Both the position numbers and the translations under genes were made by a program. Positions 12,601 through 20,935 of a stretch of 64,000 bases of DNA are shown here, in pieces. The notes below the pieces were generated by a model, which searched no databases, had not been told where the DNA came from, and saw only the letters and a program-made list of their open reading frames with translations. Position 1 is the first letter of the stretch. Each line of letters begins with the position of its first letter. This stretch comes from Liolophura sinensis (lineage: Eukaryota > Mollusca > Polyplacophora > Chitonida > Chitonidae): contig NC_088299.1 of NCBI RefSeq assembly GCF_032854445.1, forward strand, positions 18,903,608-18,967,607, in the 5' to 3' direction.

Positions 12601-15600
12601 ATGGTGAGAAGTGGTGGTGAGAAGTGGTGGTGGTCAGTGGTAGTGGTCAGTGGTAGTGGTCGGTGGTGGTGGTCATTGGTGGTGACAAGTGATGGTGGTC
12701 AGTGGTGGTGACAAGTGATGGTGACAAGTAGTGGTGGTCAGTGGTGATGACAAGTGGTAGTGGTCAGTGGTGGTGACAAGTGGTGGTGGTCAGTGGAAGT
12801 GGTCAGTGGTGGTGACAAGTAGTGGTGACAAGTGGTGGTGGTCAGTGGTGGTGACAAGTGGTAGTGGTCAGTGGTGGTGACAAGTGGTGGTGGTCAGTGG
12901 TGATGACAAGTAGTGGTGGTGACAAGTGGTGGTGGTCAGTGGTGATGACAAGTGGTAGTGGTCAGTGGTGGTGACAAGTGGTGGTGGTCAGTGGTAGTGA
13001 CAAGTGATGGTGACAAGTGGTGGTGGTCAGTGGTGGTGGTCAGTGATAGTCAGTGGTGGCTGGCTAAAGAGCCTTGGTTTCATCAAATGAGTAAAACTTT
13101 CATCAGGCCTTTTCTCGTATATTAAATTGGAACAGCATATTGGAAGTCATGATTTTGTAAATGACCTGAAATTTGGCCTCCAAAAGGGCATTTTTTGGAG
13201 GCAAATAAATGTCATTAATGATTACTTTTGGTGATGAAGCCAACATTTTCACAGTAAGACATTATCCTACATTCCAAAAAAACCTCGAAACACCTTTCTT
13301 AGGTCAACTAAACTCTCAGAATCTGGAATAATGAACAGTTTTGTGATGGATGATATTTTAGGTAATGTATGGTACACTTGGCTTAGGCAACATGTACATG
13401 TAGCGATAAATTGTTGTTTTTTTTTTTTTTTTGCAGGAGGTTTGCCATGTATATGTACTTGAAAAAATGTGATTTCCTCCACCCATAAACATGACTGCTG
13501 TGATGAAAGTGAATGGGTTTCCTCCACCCATAGACATGACTGCTGTGATGAAAGTGATTTGGTTTCCTCCACCCATAGACATGACTGCTGTGATGAAAGT
13601 GAATTGGTTTCCTCCACCCATAAACATGACTGCTGTGATGAAAGTGGATTGGTTTCCTCCACCCATAGACATGACTGCTCTCTACAAAACGGAGTGAATA
13701 GAATAAATTGCTGACCATTGGCAAGTTACTGGCAAACTTTTCCACATGTGATAGATGGAAAGCGAGCAGTTTTCAGCAAGAGGTTTGTCAGGCCACACAA
13801 GAAGGGAGAATACTGGAAGTAGGGCAACCTTGAAGAAATCTGTGTCCGAGAATGTGACTGAACTACCATCCAGATCAGTAAATAAATAAATAAGACTTAC
13901 ATGTATGTGGACCCTCCGGATGGTTGTGGGTGTCCCCTGGGCTCTGCCCAGTTTTCTTCCACCGTTGATATACATGTGAAATATGCTTAAGTATGGTCTT
14001 AAACATCAATCAAATAAATAAATGGCATGTACATGGCATTAGTGTTGTGAAGGAATTTACTCTTTCTTTCTTATTATGTTTCCCTTTGCATTGTATTTTG
14101 TTACAGAATTATGTACATGTACAGAAATACATGGATATGAGAGCATTGTATTGTGTGCTAATAACTGTGAGAATTTTGTGTCTACAGGCGTTGTGTTTGA
14201 TTGGTCGAGCTGTGAACATTTTCCCATTGTCCTTCATACTAAACTACTTCAGAGAGCACAAGATCACACGAAAAATGCAGTTTATCATGTGGTTCAGCGG
14301 TAAGTACAATCATCTGTGAGATATTCTGAGACATGACAAGCTTATGTTTTCTCTTGATAATGTCAGTCTGCTGTAATATGCTTTGTATCCAACCTTGATG
14401 TAAAACTGAGACCATTGTGAAGCTATTGCTTTGGCCATCAGTTTACACCTGGGATTTACTGTATAACTGTTTTGTTTTTACCTGTACAGGACTGAGAAGA
14501 ACTGTTGTCTTTACCATTAGTTTACACCAGGGATTTACTGTATAACTGTTATGTTTTCACCTGCACAGGACTGAGAGGGGCTATTGACTTTACCATTAGT
14601 TTACATTTGGTATTTGCTGTGTAACTGTTATGTTTTTACCTGAACATGATAGAGGAGTTATTGCCTTTGTCATAAGTTTACACCTGCTGTTCATGGTATA
14701 ACTGTTAGGTTTTTGCTTGAACATGATAGAGAGAAGTTATTGCCTTTGTCGTAAGTTTACACCTGGGATTTATGGTATAACTGTTATGTTTTCTCCTGAA
14801 CATGATATAAAGGGGTTATGGCCTTTGTCATAAGTTTACACCTGGAGCTTATGGTATAACTGTTATGTTTTTACCTGAACATGATACAGAGGAGTTATTG
14901 CCTTTGTGGTAAGTTTACACCTGTTATTTACGGTATAACCATTATGTTTTTTCCTGAACATGATAGAGAGGAGTTATTGCCTTTGTCGTAGGTTTACACC
15001 TGTTATTTATGGTATAGCAGTTACGTTTTCACCTGTACAGGATTGAGGGGAGCTATTGCCTTTGCCATCAGTTTAGACCTGTTATTTACTGTATAACAGT
15101 TACGTTTTCACCTGTACAGGATTGAGGGGAGCTATTGCCTTTGCCATCAGTTTACACCTGTTATTTACTGTATAACAGTTACGTTTTCACCTGTACAGGA
15201 TTGAGGGGAGCTATTGCCTTTGCCATCAGTTTACACCTGTTATTTATGGTATAACTGTTACGTTTTCACCTGTACAGGATTGAGGGGAGCTATTGCCTTT
15301 GCCATCAGTTTACACCTGGAGTTTGAAGATAAGAAGCGTCATATCCTGCTCACAACAACACTGATCATAGTTCTCTTCACTCTCCTGTTCCTCGGAGGTT
15401 CTACCATGCCCCTTCTCAAGGTCAGTCAGCTACCTTCTCTGATGAAGTTTGCTCTTGTTATCCGATGTTTTGTCATACATGAAGATGTCCTTGAGTATGA
15501 GTTATTCTGTAATCTAAGCTTGTTCTATTCAGGATGATTAATGTTTATTATTAGTAGACAATGCATTCAAATATGAATAAAATACCCTTAATCCTCTGTT

Positions 15601-18088
15601 TTTTTCAGTTTTTAAAAGCAGAGAAAAAAACAAAGAAAAGGAAGAGACGAGAAAAGATGGAGGTGTCGCTGAGTAAGACAAAGGAAATGGTGAGGAATAT
15701 CAAATGATGTGTTAGTGTCAGTATGTACACTTTAATAACAAGGGAACTGTTCCGGTATTGTTTGGTTGTTCAGTTTATATAGAGGGATTGAACAAGACAC
15801 CCTTAGAGTGGTTTTGTTTTTTGAGCCAGTATTTTATGTGGTCTTGAGTTATAGATGTACATGTATTTCTGTGTACTGGTGTGACTGTTGGGTGTGTATA
15901 CAGCAAGCTGATTCTCGCTCCAGTTGGGTGTGGTTGTTTGTGTGTGTGTAACTCAAGTAGGCTCTATAGGTGGCTGAAAGGTGTAAACTCAAAGGCTGTT
16001 AGGGTTTGATGCCCATAAAGGTATAAACTATTGAAGGCTGTGACTAACCTATGTTCATGTTTGTACAGGATGTTGAAGTGCGACTGTTAACTACTGTTAA
16101 TCCAGTAGATTGTCACTGTACCAAGAAGATGCATGTAGCTCTCTATATCTCTCTGTTGGGTGCTCCAGTAAAGTGTGACTCTATGAGGGTGTAACTCCAG
16201 TAAAGTGTGACTCTATGAGGGTGTAACTCCAGTAGGATAACTGTGTCTCTCCATGTCTATCTGTTGGATGTGACTCTCAGTGTCTAGCTCCAGTAAAGTG
16301 TGACTGTGTGAGGGTGTAACTCCAGTAGGATAACTGTGTCTCTCCATGTCTATCTGTTGGATGTGACTGTCAGGGTCTAGCTCCAGTAAAGTGTGACTCT
16401 GTGAGGGTGTAACTCCAGTAGGATAACTGTGTCTCTCCATGTCTATCTGTTGGATGTGACTGTCAGGGTCTAGCTCCAGTAAAGTGTGACTCTGTGAGGG
16501 TGTAACTCCAGTAGGATAGCTGTGTCTCTCCATGTCTATCTGTTGGATGTGACTGTCAGGGTCTAGCTCCAGTAAAGTGTGACTGTGTGAGGGTGTAACT
16601 CCAGTAGGATAGCTGTGTCTCTCCATGTCCATCTGTTGGATGTGACTGTCAGGGTCTAGCTCCAGTAAAGTGTGACTATATTAGGGCGTTACTCCAGTAG
16701 GATAACTGTGTCTCTCCATGTCTATCTGTTGGATGTGACTGTCAGGGTCTAGCTCCAGTAAAGCCTGACTCTGTGAGGGTGTAACTTCAGTAGGATATCT
16801 GTGTCTCTCCATGTCCATCTGTTGGATGTGACTGTCAGGGTCTAGCTCCAGTAAAGTGTGACTCTGTGAGGGTGTAACTTCAGTAGGATAGCTGTGTCTC
16901 TCCATGTCCATCTGTTGGATGTGACTGTCAGGGTCTAGCTCCAGTAAAGTGTGACTATATTAGGGCGTTACTCCAGTAGGATAGCTGTGTCTCTCCATGT
17001 CTATCTGTTGGATGTGACTGTCAGGGTCTAGCTCCAGTAAAGTGTGACTCAGGGCGTTACTCCAGTAGGATAGCTGTGTCTCTCCATGTCCATCTGTTGG
17101 ATGTGACTGTCAGGGTCTAGCTCCAATAAAGTGTGACTATATTAGGGCGTTACTCCAGTAGGATAGCTGTGTCTCTCCATGTCCATCTGTTGGATGTGAC
17201 TGTCAGGGTCTAGCTCCAGTAAAGTGTGACTCTATCAGGGCGTTACTCCAGTAGGATAGCTGTGTCTCTCCATGTCTATCTGTTGGATGTGACTGTCAGG
17301 GTCTAGCTCCAGTAAAGTGTGACTCTATCAGGGCGTTACTCCAGTAGGATAGCTGTGTCTCTCCATGTCTATCTGTTGGATGTGACTGTCAGGGTCTAGC
17401 TCCAGTAAAGTGTGACTATATTAGGGCGTTACTCCAGTAGGATAGCTGGCTGGCGTAGAGCATGACTATTGCAGAGCATAACTTCAGTATATCTATTTGT
17501 AGGGAGATGCTCTGGATTCAGAGCACTTGTCGGAACTGACAGAAGAAGAATATGAGGTGAATTTTGTGAAGCCACACCTGAAAGGTTTTCTGAAGATTGA
17601 TGCCAAGTATCTGATACCCTTCTTCACACGGAGGTTCACACAACAAGTAAGTGTTAGTTAGCCAGCCCTGTGTGAGTAAGCAGTATTTTGTCATGTTGTT
17701 TTATGTTACTGTGGACAGTGCAGTAAAGACATGATTCTCTTTCTGGATACATGTATGTATCGTCATTATTTATCTGTAAAATACATGTTGAAAACCCTTG
17801 TGGATGTAAATCTAGGGGTGAAACAGCAAAATAAATACATGATAGGCACGTTAATAAGAGATACGTTTTATCCTTTATATTAATGTTTAGTCTTTTTGAG
17901 ATTTGTAAGTTGTACTTTCAGATATTTGTTATTGTACTTGTTACCAGGAGGTGCGCGAGGGCAGGAACCAGATAAATCACCTGACCAATAAGTGGTACAA
18001 GGATGTGCGCGCTGCTCCGTCTGAATCCGAGAATGAGGAGGAAGAGGAGGAAAACGAGGAGGAAACGAGGATGATGATGCACAACTAA
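415..18088 (+). CDS. SLC9A8: Sodium/hydrogen exchanger 8-like (NHE8), 16 coding exons
   Basis: Electroneutral Na+/H+ antiporter of the NHE8 branch; in animals this family acts in Golgi/endomembranes and at apical plasma membranes. Joined exons: 415-611, 1478-1623, 2460-2540, 4435-4484, 5661-5744, 6053-6154, 7085-7263, 8811-8943, 10385-10490, 10881-10997, 11714-11796, 14188-14299, 15278-15420, 15609-15689, 17503-17646, 17948-18088. All phases agree and give 632 residues; human NHE8 has about 580. Visible hallmarks are the N-terminal hydrophobic segment, the MTIFF first membrane segment, the TM4 motif [11 protein letters not shown] (exon 5), SAVDPVAT and [10 protein letters not shown] with the conserved Asn-Asp pair (exon 7), [13 protein letters not shown] (exon 9), MSHYTH (exon 10), and WFSG|LRGAI across exons 12-13. 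The short cytoplasmic tail keeps [13 protein letters not shown] and LTNKWY, as in vertebrate NHE8, and ends in an acidic Glu-rich run. Intron 8 is AT-AC. Several introns hold minisatellites that copy exon edges. Confidence 0.95.
868..1026 (+). repeat. Degenerate SINE copy (3' part, AAATAAATAAA tail)
   Basis: Matches the better-preserved copy at 33258-33501: GGGAAGGTCTGCCAGCAA, then a TTTCCCTGGGGCTCTGC block, ATAAGTGAAATATT and a CAAATAAATAAAT tail. The tRNA-like head is missing or unrecognisable. It lies inside intron 1 of the exchanger gene. Confidence 0.75.
1478..1623 (+). CDS. SLC9A8: SLC9A8-like exon 2: glycosylated linker and start of TM1
   Basis: Acceptor TCGTCAG|TGCTG, donor GTTG|GTGAGA. 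Encodes two N-glycosylation sequons (NET and NIT), a Thr-rich linker, then [14 protein letters not shown], which matches the MTIFF start of the first membrane segment in human NHE8. Enters in phase 2 and leaves in phase 1. Confidence 0.9.
1624..2459 (+). other. Intron 2, no recognisable element
   Basis: Intron between exons 2 and 3, from GTGAGA to TGTCCACAG. I see no repeat array, transposon or coding segment in it. The antisense reading frame at 1854-2213 shows no domain. Confidence 0.6.
2460..2540 (+). CDS. SLC9A8: SLC9A8-like exon 3: TM1-TM2 region
   Basis: Acceptor TGTCCACAG|CTATC, donor CTAG|GTGGGT. Encodes [20 protein letters not shown] and then SVAIVLLG, collinear with ILVHLLIRYRLHFLPESVAV of human NHE8. 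Phase 1 at both ends. Confidence 0.95.
   Translation, partial: LSVSCWFTCSSRPGSITYQRVWPSSS
3150..3428 (+). repeat. 42-bp minisatellite, about 7 copies
   Basis: Repeats of TATCCTCCGGGTGAAAGTCT plus TGTACTGTAAAGGATTAGC, in intron 3. Because 42 is divisible by three, a spurious 145-codon frame stays open on the minus strand (3014-3451). Copies are imperfect. Confidence 0.85.
3495..4205 (+). repeat. 35-bp minisatellite, about 20 copies
   Basis: Unit GTTATCGTGTCAGTGAAATG plus TTAGGTGCAAAGACA, in intron 3. Many copies differ by short deletions, so period drifts slightly. It is separate in sequence from the 42-bp array just upstream. Confidence 0.9.
4435..4484 (+). CDS. SLC9A8: SLC9A8-like exon 4
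   Basis: A 50-nt exon. Acceptor CTTTGCAG|GTGCC, donor GAGA|GTAAGT. Encodes (G)[16 protein letters not shown], collinear with the human segment ending EFKKLANWK. Enters in phase 1, leaves in phase 0. Confidence 0.93.
5070..5440 (+). repeat. SINE-like dispersed repeat B, copy 1
   Basis: Shares its 3' tail (ACTGAAAAATCGTAAAGTAC plus AATGTTAAACC) and parts of its body (TCAGTATAATGTGACTGGG) with 24698-25040. The GAGACCCGGGATC / GCAGGGTCATACCA block looks like part of a small-RNA-derived SINE head. It lies in intron 4. Confidence 0.7.
5661..5744 (+). CDS. SLC9A8: SLC9A8-like exon 5: TM4 motif
   Basis: Acceptor GTGTTTCAG|AATG, donor CAAG|GTAAGT, phase 0 at both ends. Encodes [20 protein letters not shown] followed by ESGYNLHK. 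The [15 protein letters not shown] motif is the NHE TM4 ion-path signature. Confidence 0.97.
6053..6154 (+). CDS. SLC9A8: SLC9A8-like exon 6
   Basis: Acceptor TTTTTCAG|GGTAAT, donor GGGAAAG|GTAGGT, phase 0 at both ends. Encodes [20 protein letters not shown] then [14 protein letters not shown], matching human [10 protein letters not shown]...GGGIYFLG. The last 15 or so nt of the exon are copied into the array that follows. Confidence 0.96.
6136..6674 (+). repeat. About 60-bp minisatellite spanning the exon 6 donor site, about 9-10 copies
   Basis: Each unit carries TATCTGCTGGGAAAG|GTAGG, the end of exon 6 plus its 5' splice site, followed by TGCATAGATATATGATGGG and CCACTTGGTACACAACAAG. The true exon end (6154) is the first unit. 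Every later unit holds an intact GTAGGTGC decoy donor or a close variant. Reading through the true donor meets GTA GGT GCA TAG at once. Confidence 0.92.
7085..7263 (+). CDS. SLC9A8: SLC9A8-like exon 7: DPVAT and ND motifs
   Basis: Acceptor TTGACCAG|GCACAG, donor CACAAA|GTAAGT. Encodes [40 protein letters not shown] and [20 protein letters not shown]. The Asn-Asp pair in GESVLNDAV is the cation-binding motif conserved in NHEs. Enters in phase 0, leaves in phase 2. Confidence 0.97.
7228..8442 (+). repeat. 58-bp minisatellite spanning the exon 7 donor site, about 21 copies
   Basis: Units contain ACTCAATGATGCAGTCTCT plus ATTGTACTCACAAA|GTAAGT: about 34 nt of coding exon 7 and its 5' splice site, followed by GACTGACCCAGAAGAGACA. 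The first unit is the functional exon end. The others have drifted (GAGGTC, CAGCCT) but most keep GTAAGT. Read-through gives ACA AAG TAA, an immediate stop. Confidence 0.93.
8811..8943 (+). CDS. SLC9A8: SLC9A8-like exon 8, ending at a U12-type AT-AC donor
   Basis: Acceptor GTTTGCAG|GACAATG. Encodes (K)[44 protein letters not shown]. The exon ends just before ATATCCTT (8944-8951), the minor-spliceosome 5' site consensus. This end makes [15 protein letters not shown], which aligns without a gap to human GLISAL VLKHIDLRK. No GT donor nearby gives a family-like join. Confidence 0.92.
9050..9870 (+). repeat. 31-bp minisatellite, about 26 copies
   Basis: Unit GGAATTAGGCACCCACAAAG plus TACAGTGTACT, inside the AT-AC intron and about 100 nt after its 5' site. 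The middle copies are near identical. The flanking copies vary between ACCCACAAAG and ACTCACAGTG, so homogenisation looks recent in the centre. Confidence 0.93.
10186..10366 (+). repeat. 35-bp minisatellite abutting the U12 branch site, about 5 copies
   Basis: Unit TTAGCCAGTGTCTCTCTTAC plus TTAGCCATCTCAGTG. The last copy runs into TTACTTGACCTTGAC, the likely U12 branch region, so the array grew right up to the catalytic signals without copying the AC splice site. Confidence 0.88.
10385..10490 (+). CDS. SLC9A8: SLC9A8-like exon 9
   Basis: Begins after TTAAATAC (AC acceptor) and ends CTGTCAG|GTCAGT. Encodes [20 protein letters not shown] then [16 protein letters not shown], nearly identical to the human [18 protein letters not shown] segment. 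Enters in phase 0, leaves in phase 1. Confidence 0.93.
10722..10882 (+). repeat. About 20-bp minisatellite spanning the exon 10 acceptor, about 8 copies
   Basis: Units of TTTTGATTACAGGTGTTGTG end at the real acceptor TTGATTACAG|GTATC (10880). Each unit carries the acceptor-like TTACAGGT, so about eight decoy 3' splice sites lie within 160 nt of the true one. Only the first two or three exon bases are shared. Confidence 0.88.
10881..10997 (+). CDS. SLC9A8: SLC9A8-like exon 10
   Basis: Acceptor GATTACAG|GTATC, donor ATCGCAG|GTCAGT. Encodes [20 protein letters not shown] then [19 protein letters not shown], nearly identical to human [20 protein letters not shown]. Phase 1 at both ends. Confidence 0.97.
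11714..11796 (+). CDS. SLC9A8: SLC9A8-like exon 11
   Basis: Acceptor TTTTTTCAG|AAACT, donor AGTATT|GTAAGT. Encodes [20 protein letters not shown] then PPFVIWSI, matching human ETCVFAFLGLSIFSFPH...FVIWCI. Enters in phase 1, leaves in phase 0. Confidence 0.96.
12008..13060 (+). repeat. GGTGGT-rich array (about 1.05 kb)
   Basis: Irregular mixture of GTGGTGGTCAGTGGTGGT, GTGACAAGTGGTGGT and GTGATAAGTG blocks in intron 11. The plus strand is strongly G-rich with many GG doublets and few C's, so two-tetrad G-quadruplexes or other non-B structures are possible. There is no single clean period. It looks like nested 9-, 12- and 27-bp variants. Confidence 0.93.
13100..13260 (-). repeat. Dispersed repeat C, copy 1 (minus orientation)
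   Basis: On the minus strand it reads ATGACATTTATTTGCCTCC, then CCTTTTGGAGGCCAAATTTC and AGGTCATTTAC. It is related to segments at 29105-29245, 39535-39690 and 47372-47452. The family is unknown to me. No coding capacity is seen. Confidence 0.55.
13467..13680 (+). repeat. 45-bp minisatellite, about 5 copies
   Basis: Unit TTTCCTCCACCCATAGACAT plus GACTGCTGTGATGAAAGTGAA, in intron 11. The 45-bp period keeps frames open on both strands (13267-13745), which makes several spurious proteins. Confidence 0.9.
13909..14024 (+). repeat. Degenerate SINE copy (3' part)
   Basis: Shares GGATGGTTGTGGGTGTCCCC, the CTGGGCTCTGCCCAGTTTTC block, a decayed GTGAAATATGCTTAAGTA segment and the CAAATAAATAAAT tail with the copy at 33258-33501. 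Located in intron 11. Confidence 0.78.
14188..14299 (+). CDS. SLC9A8: SLC9A8-like exon 12
   Basis: Acceptor GTCTACAG|GCGTTG, donor TTCAGCG|GTAAGT. Encodes [20 protein letters not shown] then [18 protein letters not shown], matching human [20 protein letters not shown] and the WFSG that continues as LRGAI in exon 13. Leaves in phase 1. Confidence 0.97.
14390..15320 (+). repeat. 79-bp minisatellite spanning the exon 13 acceptor, about 11 copies
   Basis: Each unit has TTTCACCTGTACAG|GATTGA, then about 40 nt of exon 13 (AGGGGAGCTATTGCCTTTGC, CATCAGTTTACACCTG) and an intronic TATTTATGGTATAACTGTTA spacer. The four copies nearest the exon (exon-like starts at 15041, 15120, 15199 and 15278) are almost identical with exact 79-bp spacing. 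Distal copies are decayed, and several have lost the acceptor AG (CTGAACATGATAGAG). Only the last copy opens into the full exon. The others reach an in-frame TAA in the GGTATAAC spacer. Confidence 0.93.
15278..15420 (+). CDS. SLC9A8: SLC9A8-like exon 13: GLRGA motif
   Basis: Acceptor CTGTACAG|GATTGA, donor CTCAAG|GTCAGT. Encodes (G)[52 protein letters not shown] carries the conserved arginine of the NHE core, and GGSTMPL matches human exactly. The start 15278 is chosen over upstream identical acceptors because only it gives an uninterrupted frame. Confidence 0.96.
15609..15689 (+). CDS. SLC9A8: SLC9A8-like exon 14: basic cytoplasmic linker
   Basis: Acceptor TTTTTTCAG|TTTTTA, donor GAAATG|GTGAGG, phase 0 at both ends. 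Encodes [20 protein letters not shown] then LSKTKEM. The LSKTxxM end matches human LSKTEKM. The Lys/Arg-rich run lies just after the last membrane segment. Confidence 0.93.
16150..17455 (+). repeat. 93-bp minisatellite, about 14 copies
   Basis: Unit contains GATAGCTGTGTCTCTCCATG, TCTATCTGTTGGATGTGACT and GTCAGGGTCTAGCTCCAGTA, in intron 14. Because 93 is divisible by three, long spurious frames occur on the minus strand at 16213-16632 and 16681-16911. Some units have shortened spacers (ACTCAGGGCGTTACTCC). Confidence 0.95.
17503..17646 (+). CDS. SLC9A8: SLC9A8-like exon 15: conserved tail motif
   Basis: Acceptor ATTTGTAG|GGAGAT, donor CAACAA|GTAAGT, phase 0 at both ends. Encodes [20 protein letters not shown] then [20 protein letters not shown] and FTRRFTQQ. 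Human NHE8 has [33 protein letters not shown] and TQE at the same place. Confidence 0.97.
17948..18088 (+). CDS. SLC9A8: SLC9A8-like exon 16: C-terminus and stop
   Basis: Acceptor TGTTACCAG|GAGGTG, stop TAA at 18086-18088. Encodes [20 protein letters not shown] and RAAPSESE, then a Glu-rich run ending MMMHN. LTNKWY is conserved in human NHE8. The acidic tail is longer than the human EDDEQELL end. Confidence 0.95.
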   Translation, partial: EVREGRNQINHLTNKWYKDVRAAPSESENEEEEEENEEETRMMMHN

Positions 18089-19821
18089 CATGCTACGCTA
18101 CATGTATTAGTGTAGTATATGTACAGGTTTGTGTACTACGTGACTTATAGACAGCTACAGAGGGGTTCGTGTATGCAACGAGGTGAACCTGACCCTGGGG
18201 TTTCAGCATTATTTCAGTCATATCACCGTATTATTTTATTTGATTAGTTATGTATGCAGAGACTTCCTCTTCCCACTTTGGAATTTTGAGGCTTTGCAAA
18301 TGTCTGGGAACAAACATGAGAAAATATTTCCTAAAAATGGAAAATTTAAATCAATAAATGAACATTAGATATTAAAAACATCAGGTGATACACCTAAAAA
18401 GCACATATTATATTTAGCATTTAAGGGAAAAGGCAACCAATTTATTGTTATTATTTTTACTTATTACTGTTAGCATGCAAAGTAATTATGTCCATTGTAA
18501 AGTGAGAGCTAGTACTACAGGTTAAACCCAATCAATCACGAGAGACAGACAACATTAGTGCTGACAGACGATGCACAACTTAAGATCACAATTGTCGTGT
18601 TGACTGCTTGTAAGTTCCTTGTGTTCTCCTGACATGAGCAATGTCTTTTACTGTCCCTTTGTGTCAGGACGTTTATGTTTATGTTATCGTTTACATAGAA
18701 AAATGCATTTACAACTTTGGATTCTACTGTAGCGTTTTCTGACCATGTGATGTCACTTCAGCTTTTTGCCGCTTGACTGATAGATTGATATACTTCATCA
18801 TTCAAAATGTATCTTCATTTAGAGGTACGAATGAATTTGTAAGGTGGACCTTGAAAGGAACTATTTCCAGCCAAAACTATTGCTGTGACGTCACTGATAC
18901 CCCTGGGTCCCAACAGAGCACCATAGAATCCTTTGTTTTAAATGCATTGGTATAATTGGTCAGTTACAAAAATTCTAAGAAACATAAATCAAACTATTTT
19001 CCTGGACCATGTTTAATGGTATTTCATGTGATAAATACTTCCTATTAGTGTTTTCTTTGCCATTAAGTTTCACTTCGAATGTGTTGCCGTTTAGGTCCAG
19101 GTGCTAATATTCTCACCTTGACTGTTGTGCTAAGTTTACCTGTAACAGTTGTGACATGAGCGAAGTGTGTTGTGGATAACATCAGTCAAATGTGTCATCA
19201 AGGGGGAGAAAAAGTCTCATCAGAACATACGAAAAGCCAGTTTGTTGCCAGATCTTTTCGGTGATACCAGTATTATTACATCATGTATCAAGCATTAAAA
19301 CTTTAGAAATTCTGCAGATACAGGTAACTGTTGTGCAAACTGTCTGTCCCGTATGAGTACGAGATATCAGGCATGTATATCAGGGACATATGTAACATAT
19401 GTAACCATGTTCTAACCATGCCCCAATTCCTCAACCGTTTCACATATGAAAGAGCATCTGTTAATGCAATTTGTGCATGTTTTCAATATGATTTAGAGAT
19501 GAAACCACATTTGTAGGATTGACCAATTTCAGGGCTTTACAAAAACTATAATTTTACCAGTTTACACAGAATAATCCACTCAGAATTTGCTTGAATAAAC
19601 AACTTGCAAACATGCAGAAGGTTGAAGAATTACAGAAGCGCAACTTCAACACATATACCTACTAACAGGAACTGCGCACGTGTATTTTGTACCCAATTTG
19701 ATGCACATCAGTACAGTGTTTATGTCAGTGAGTATAATTTACACCTGTATGCATTTATGATATAATATATATCATAATAATTATATGTCTGTATATATAT
19801 CTGGTCAGGGACTGGTCTGCA
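18089..19821 (+). other. 3' UTR / downstream region of SLC9A8-like gene
   Basis: No further coding sequence is seen. The first AATAAA is at 18353-18358. A second candidate 3' end is AATAAA at 22949-22954 followed by GU-rich sequence, so transcripts may extend through the tandem arrays at 19.8-22.7 kb. Dispersed repeat D sits at 19540-19690. Confidence 0.5.
19540..19690 (+). repeat. Dispersed repeat D, copy 1
   Basis: Shares ACAGAATAATCCACTCAGAA, TTGCTTGAATAAACAACTTG and AAGGTTGAAG with 39325-39440 at about three quarters identity by eye. The family is unknown to me and there is no coding capacity. Confidence 0.5.
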
Positions 19822-20372
19822 TTATTGTACAGGTGTGGACTTATGTCTACTCATCATGATTGTACAGGTGTGGACTTGTGTCTACTCATCATGATTGTAC
19901 AGGTGTGGACTTGTGTCTACTCATCATGATTGTACAGGTGTGGACTTGTGTCTACTCATCATGATTGTACAGGTGTGGACTTGTGTCTACTCATCATGAT
20001 TGTACAGGTGTGGACTTATGTCAACTCATCATGATTGTACAGGTGTGGACTTGTGTCTACTCATCATGATTGTACAGGTGTGGACTTATGTCTACTCATC
20101 ATGATTGTACAGGTGTGGACTTATGTCTACTCATCATGATTGTACAGGTGTGGACTTATGTCTACTCATCATGATTGTACAGGTGTGGACTTATGTCTAC
20201 TCATCATGATTGTACAGGTGTGGACTTGTGTCTACTCATCATGATTGTACAGGTGTGGACTTATGTCTACTCATCATGATTGTACAGGTGTGGACTTGTG
20301 TCTACTCATCATGATTGTACAGGTGTGGACTTGTGTCAACTCATCATGATTGTACAGGTGTGGACTTGGTTG
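19822..20372 (+). repeat. 35-bp minisatellite, about 15-16 near-identical copies
   Basis: Unit CATGATTGTACAGGTGTGGA plus CTTGTGTCTACTCAT. Copies differ mainly at one G/A (TTGTG or TTATG) and one C/A (TCTACT or TCAACT). The low divergence implies recent expansion. Confidence 0.96.
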
Positions 20373-20737
20373 TCTACATATGAGTCCGGAGTCAGTACAT
20401 TACAGTGATATTTTTTCCATATTTTTGGGGGTTACTTTTAATTTTGCTTTGAGTACATGGCCATGTGATTGTTACTGATTTGTGATTGAGGAATTGTTAT
20501 ATTGTGATTTTGTACAGATACGTGATTGCATCAGTTTTTGTTCAGTTGTCTATGTTTATCATATACCTGTATGCAAATATACATAACATAAAATTGTAAG
20601 TAAGTAAGTATTTTGGGAATATCCAGTCCAAGAAAACAGTGTGTTATCTTTATGCATGGAGTGTTATGTAGCAATGTGACGTGGTTAATGCATTGTCTGT
20701 GGTCATGTGTCATTCTTGTGAAGGGGGATGTTAGAGT

Positions 20738-20872
20738 GTACACATAGTGTTTACAACAAGTGTTGTATGTATACACATAGTGTTTACAACAAGTGTTGTA
20801 TGTATACACATAGTGTTTACAACAAGTGTTGTATGTATACACATAGTGTTTACAACAAGTGTTGTATGTATG
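20738..20872 (+). repeat. 33-bp minisatellite, 4 copies
   Basis: Unit TATACACATAGTGTTTACAA plus CAAGTGTTGTATG. Each unit contains TACAACAAGTGTTGTA, an inverted repeat able to form a small hairpin. Confidence 0.92.
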
Positions 20873-20879
20873 CTGGATC

Positions 20880-20935
20880 ATTATTTATTTATTTGATTGG
20901 TGTTTAACACCGTACTCAAGAATATTTCACTCGCT
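20880..20935 (-). repeat. Truncated SINE fragment (minus orientation)
   Basis: TTATTTATTTATTTGATTGG, TGTTTAACACCGTACTCAAG and AATATTTCACT correspond to the reverse complement of the 3' end of the SINE at 33258-33501. The rest is lost. Confidence 0.75.

Noticed and set aside
15199..15277. Earlier acceptor for SLC9A8 exon 13
   Set aside because: The copy is identical at the acceptor, but its frame runs into TAA before reaching the full exon.
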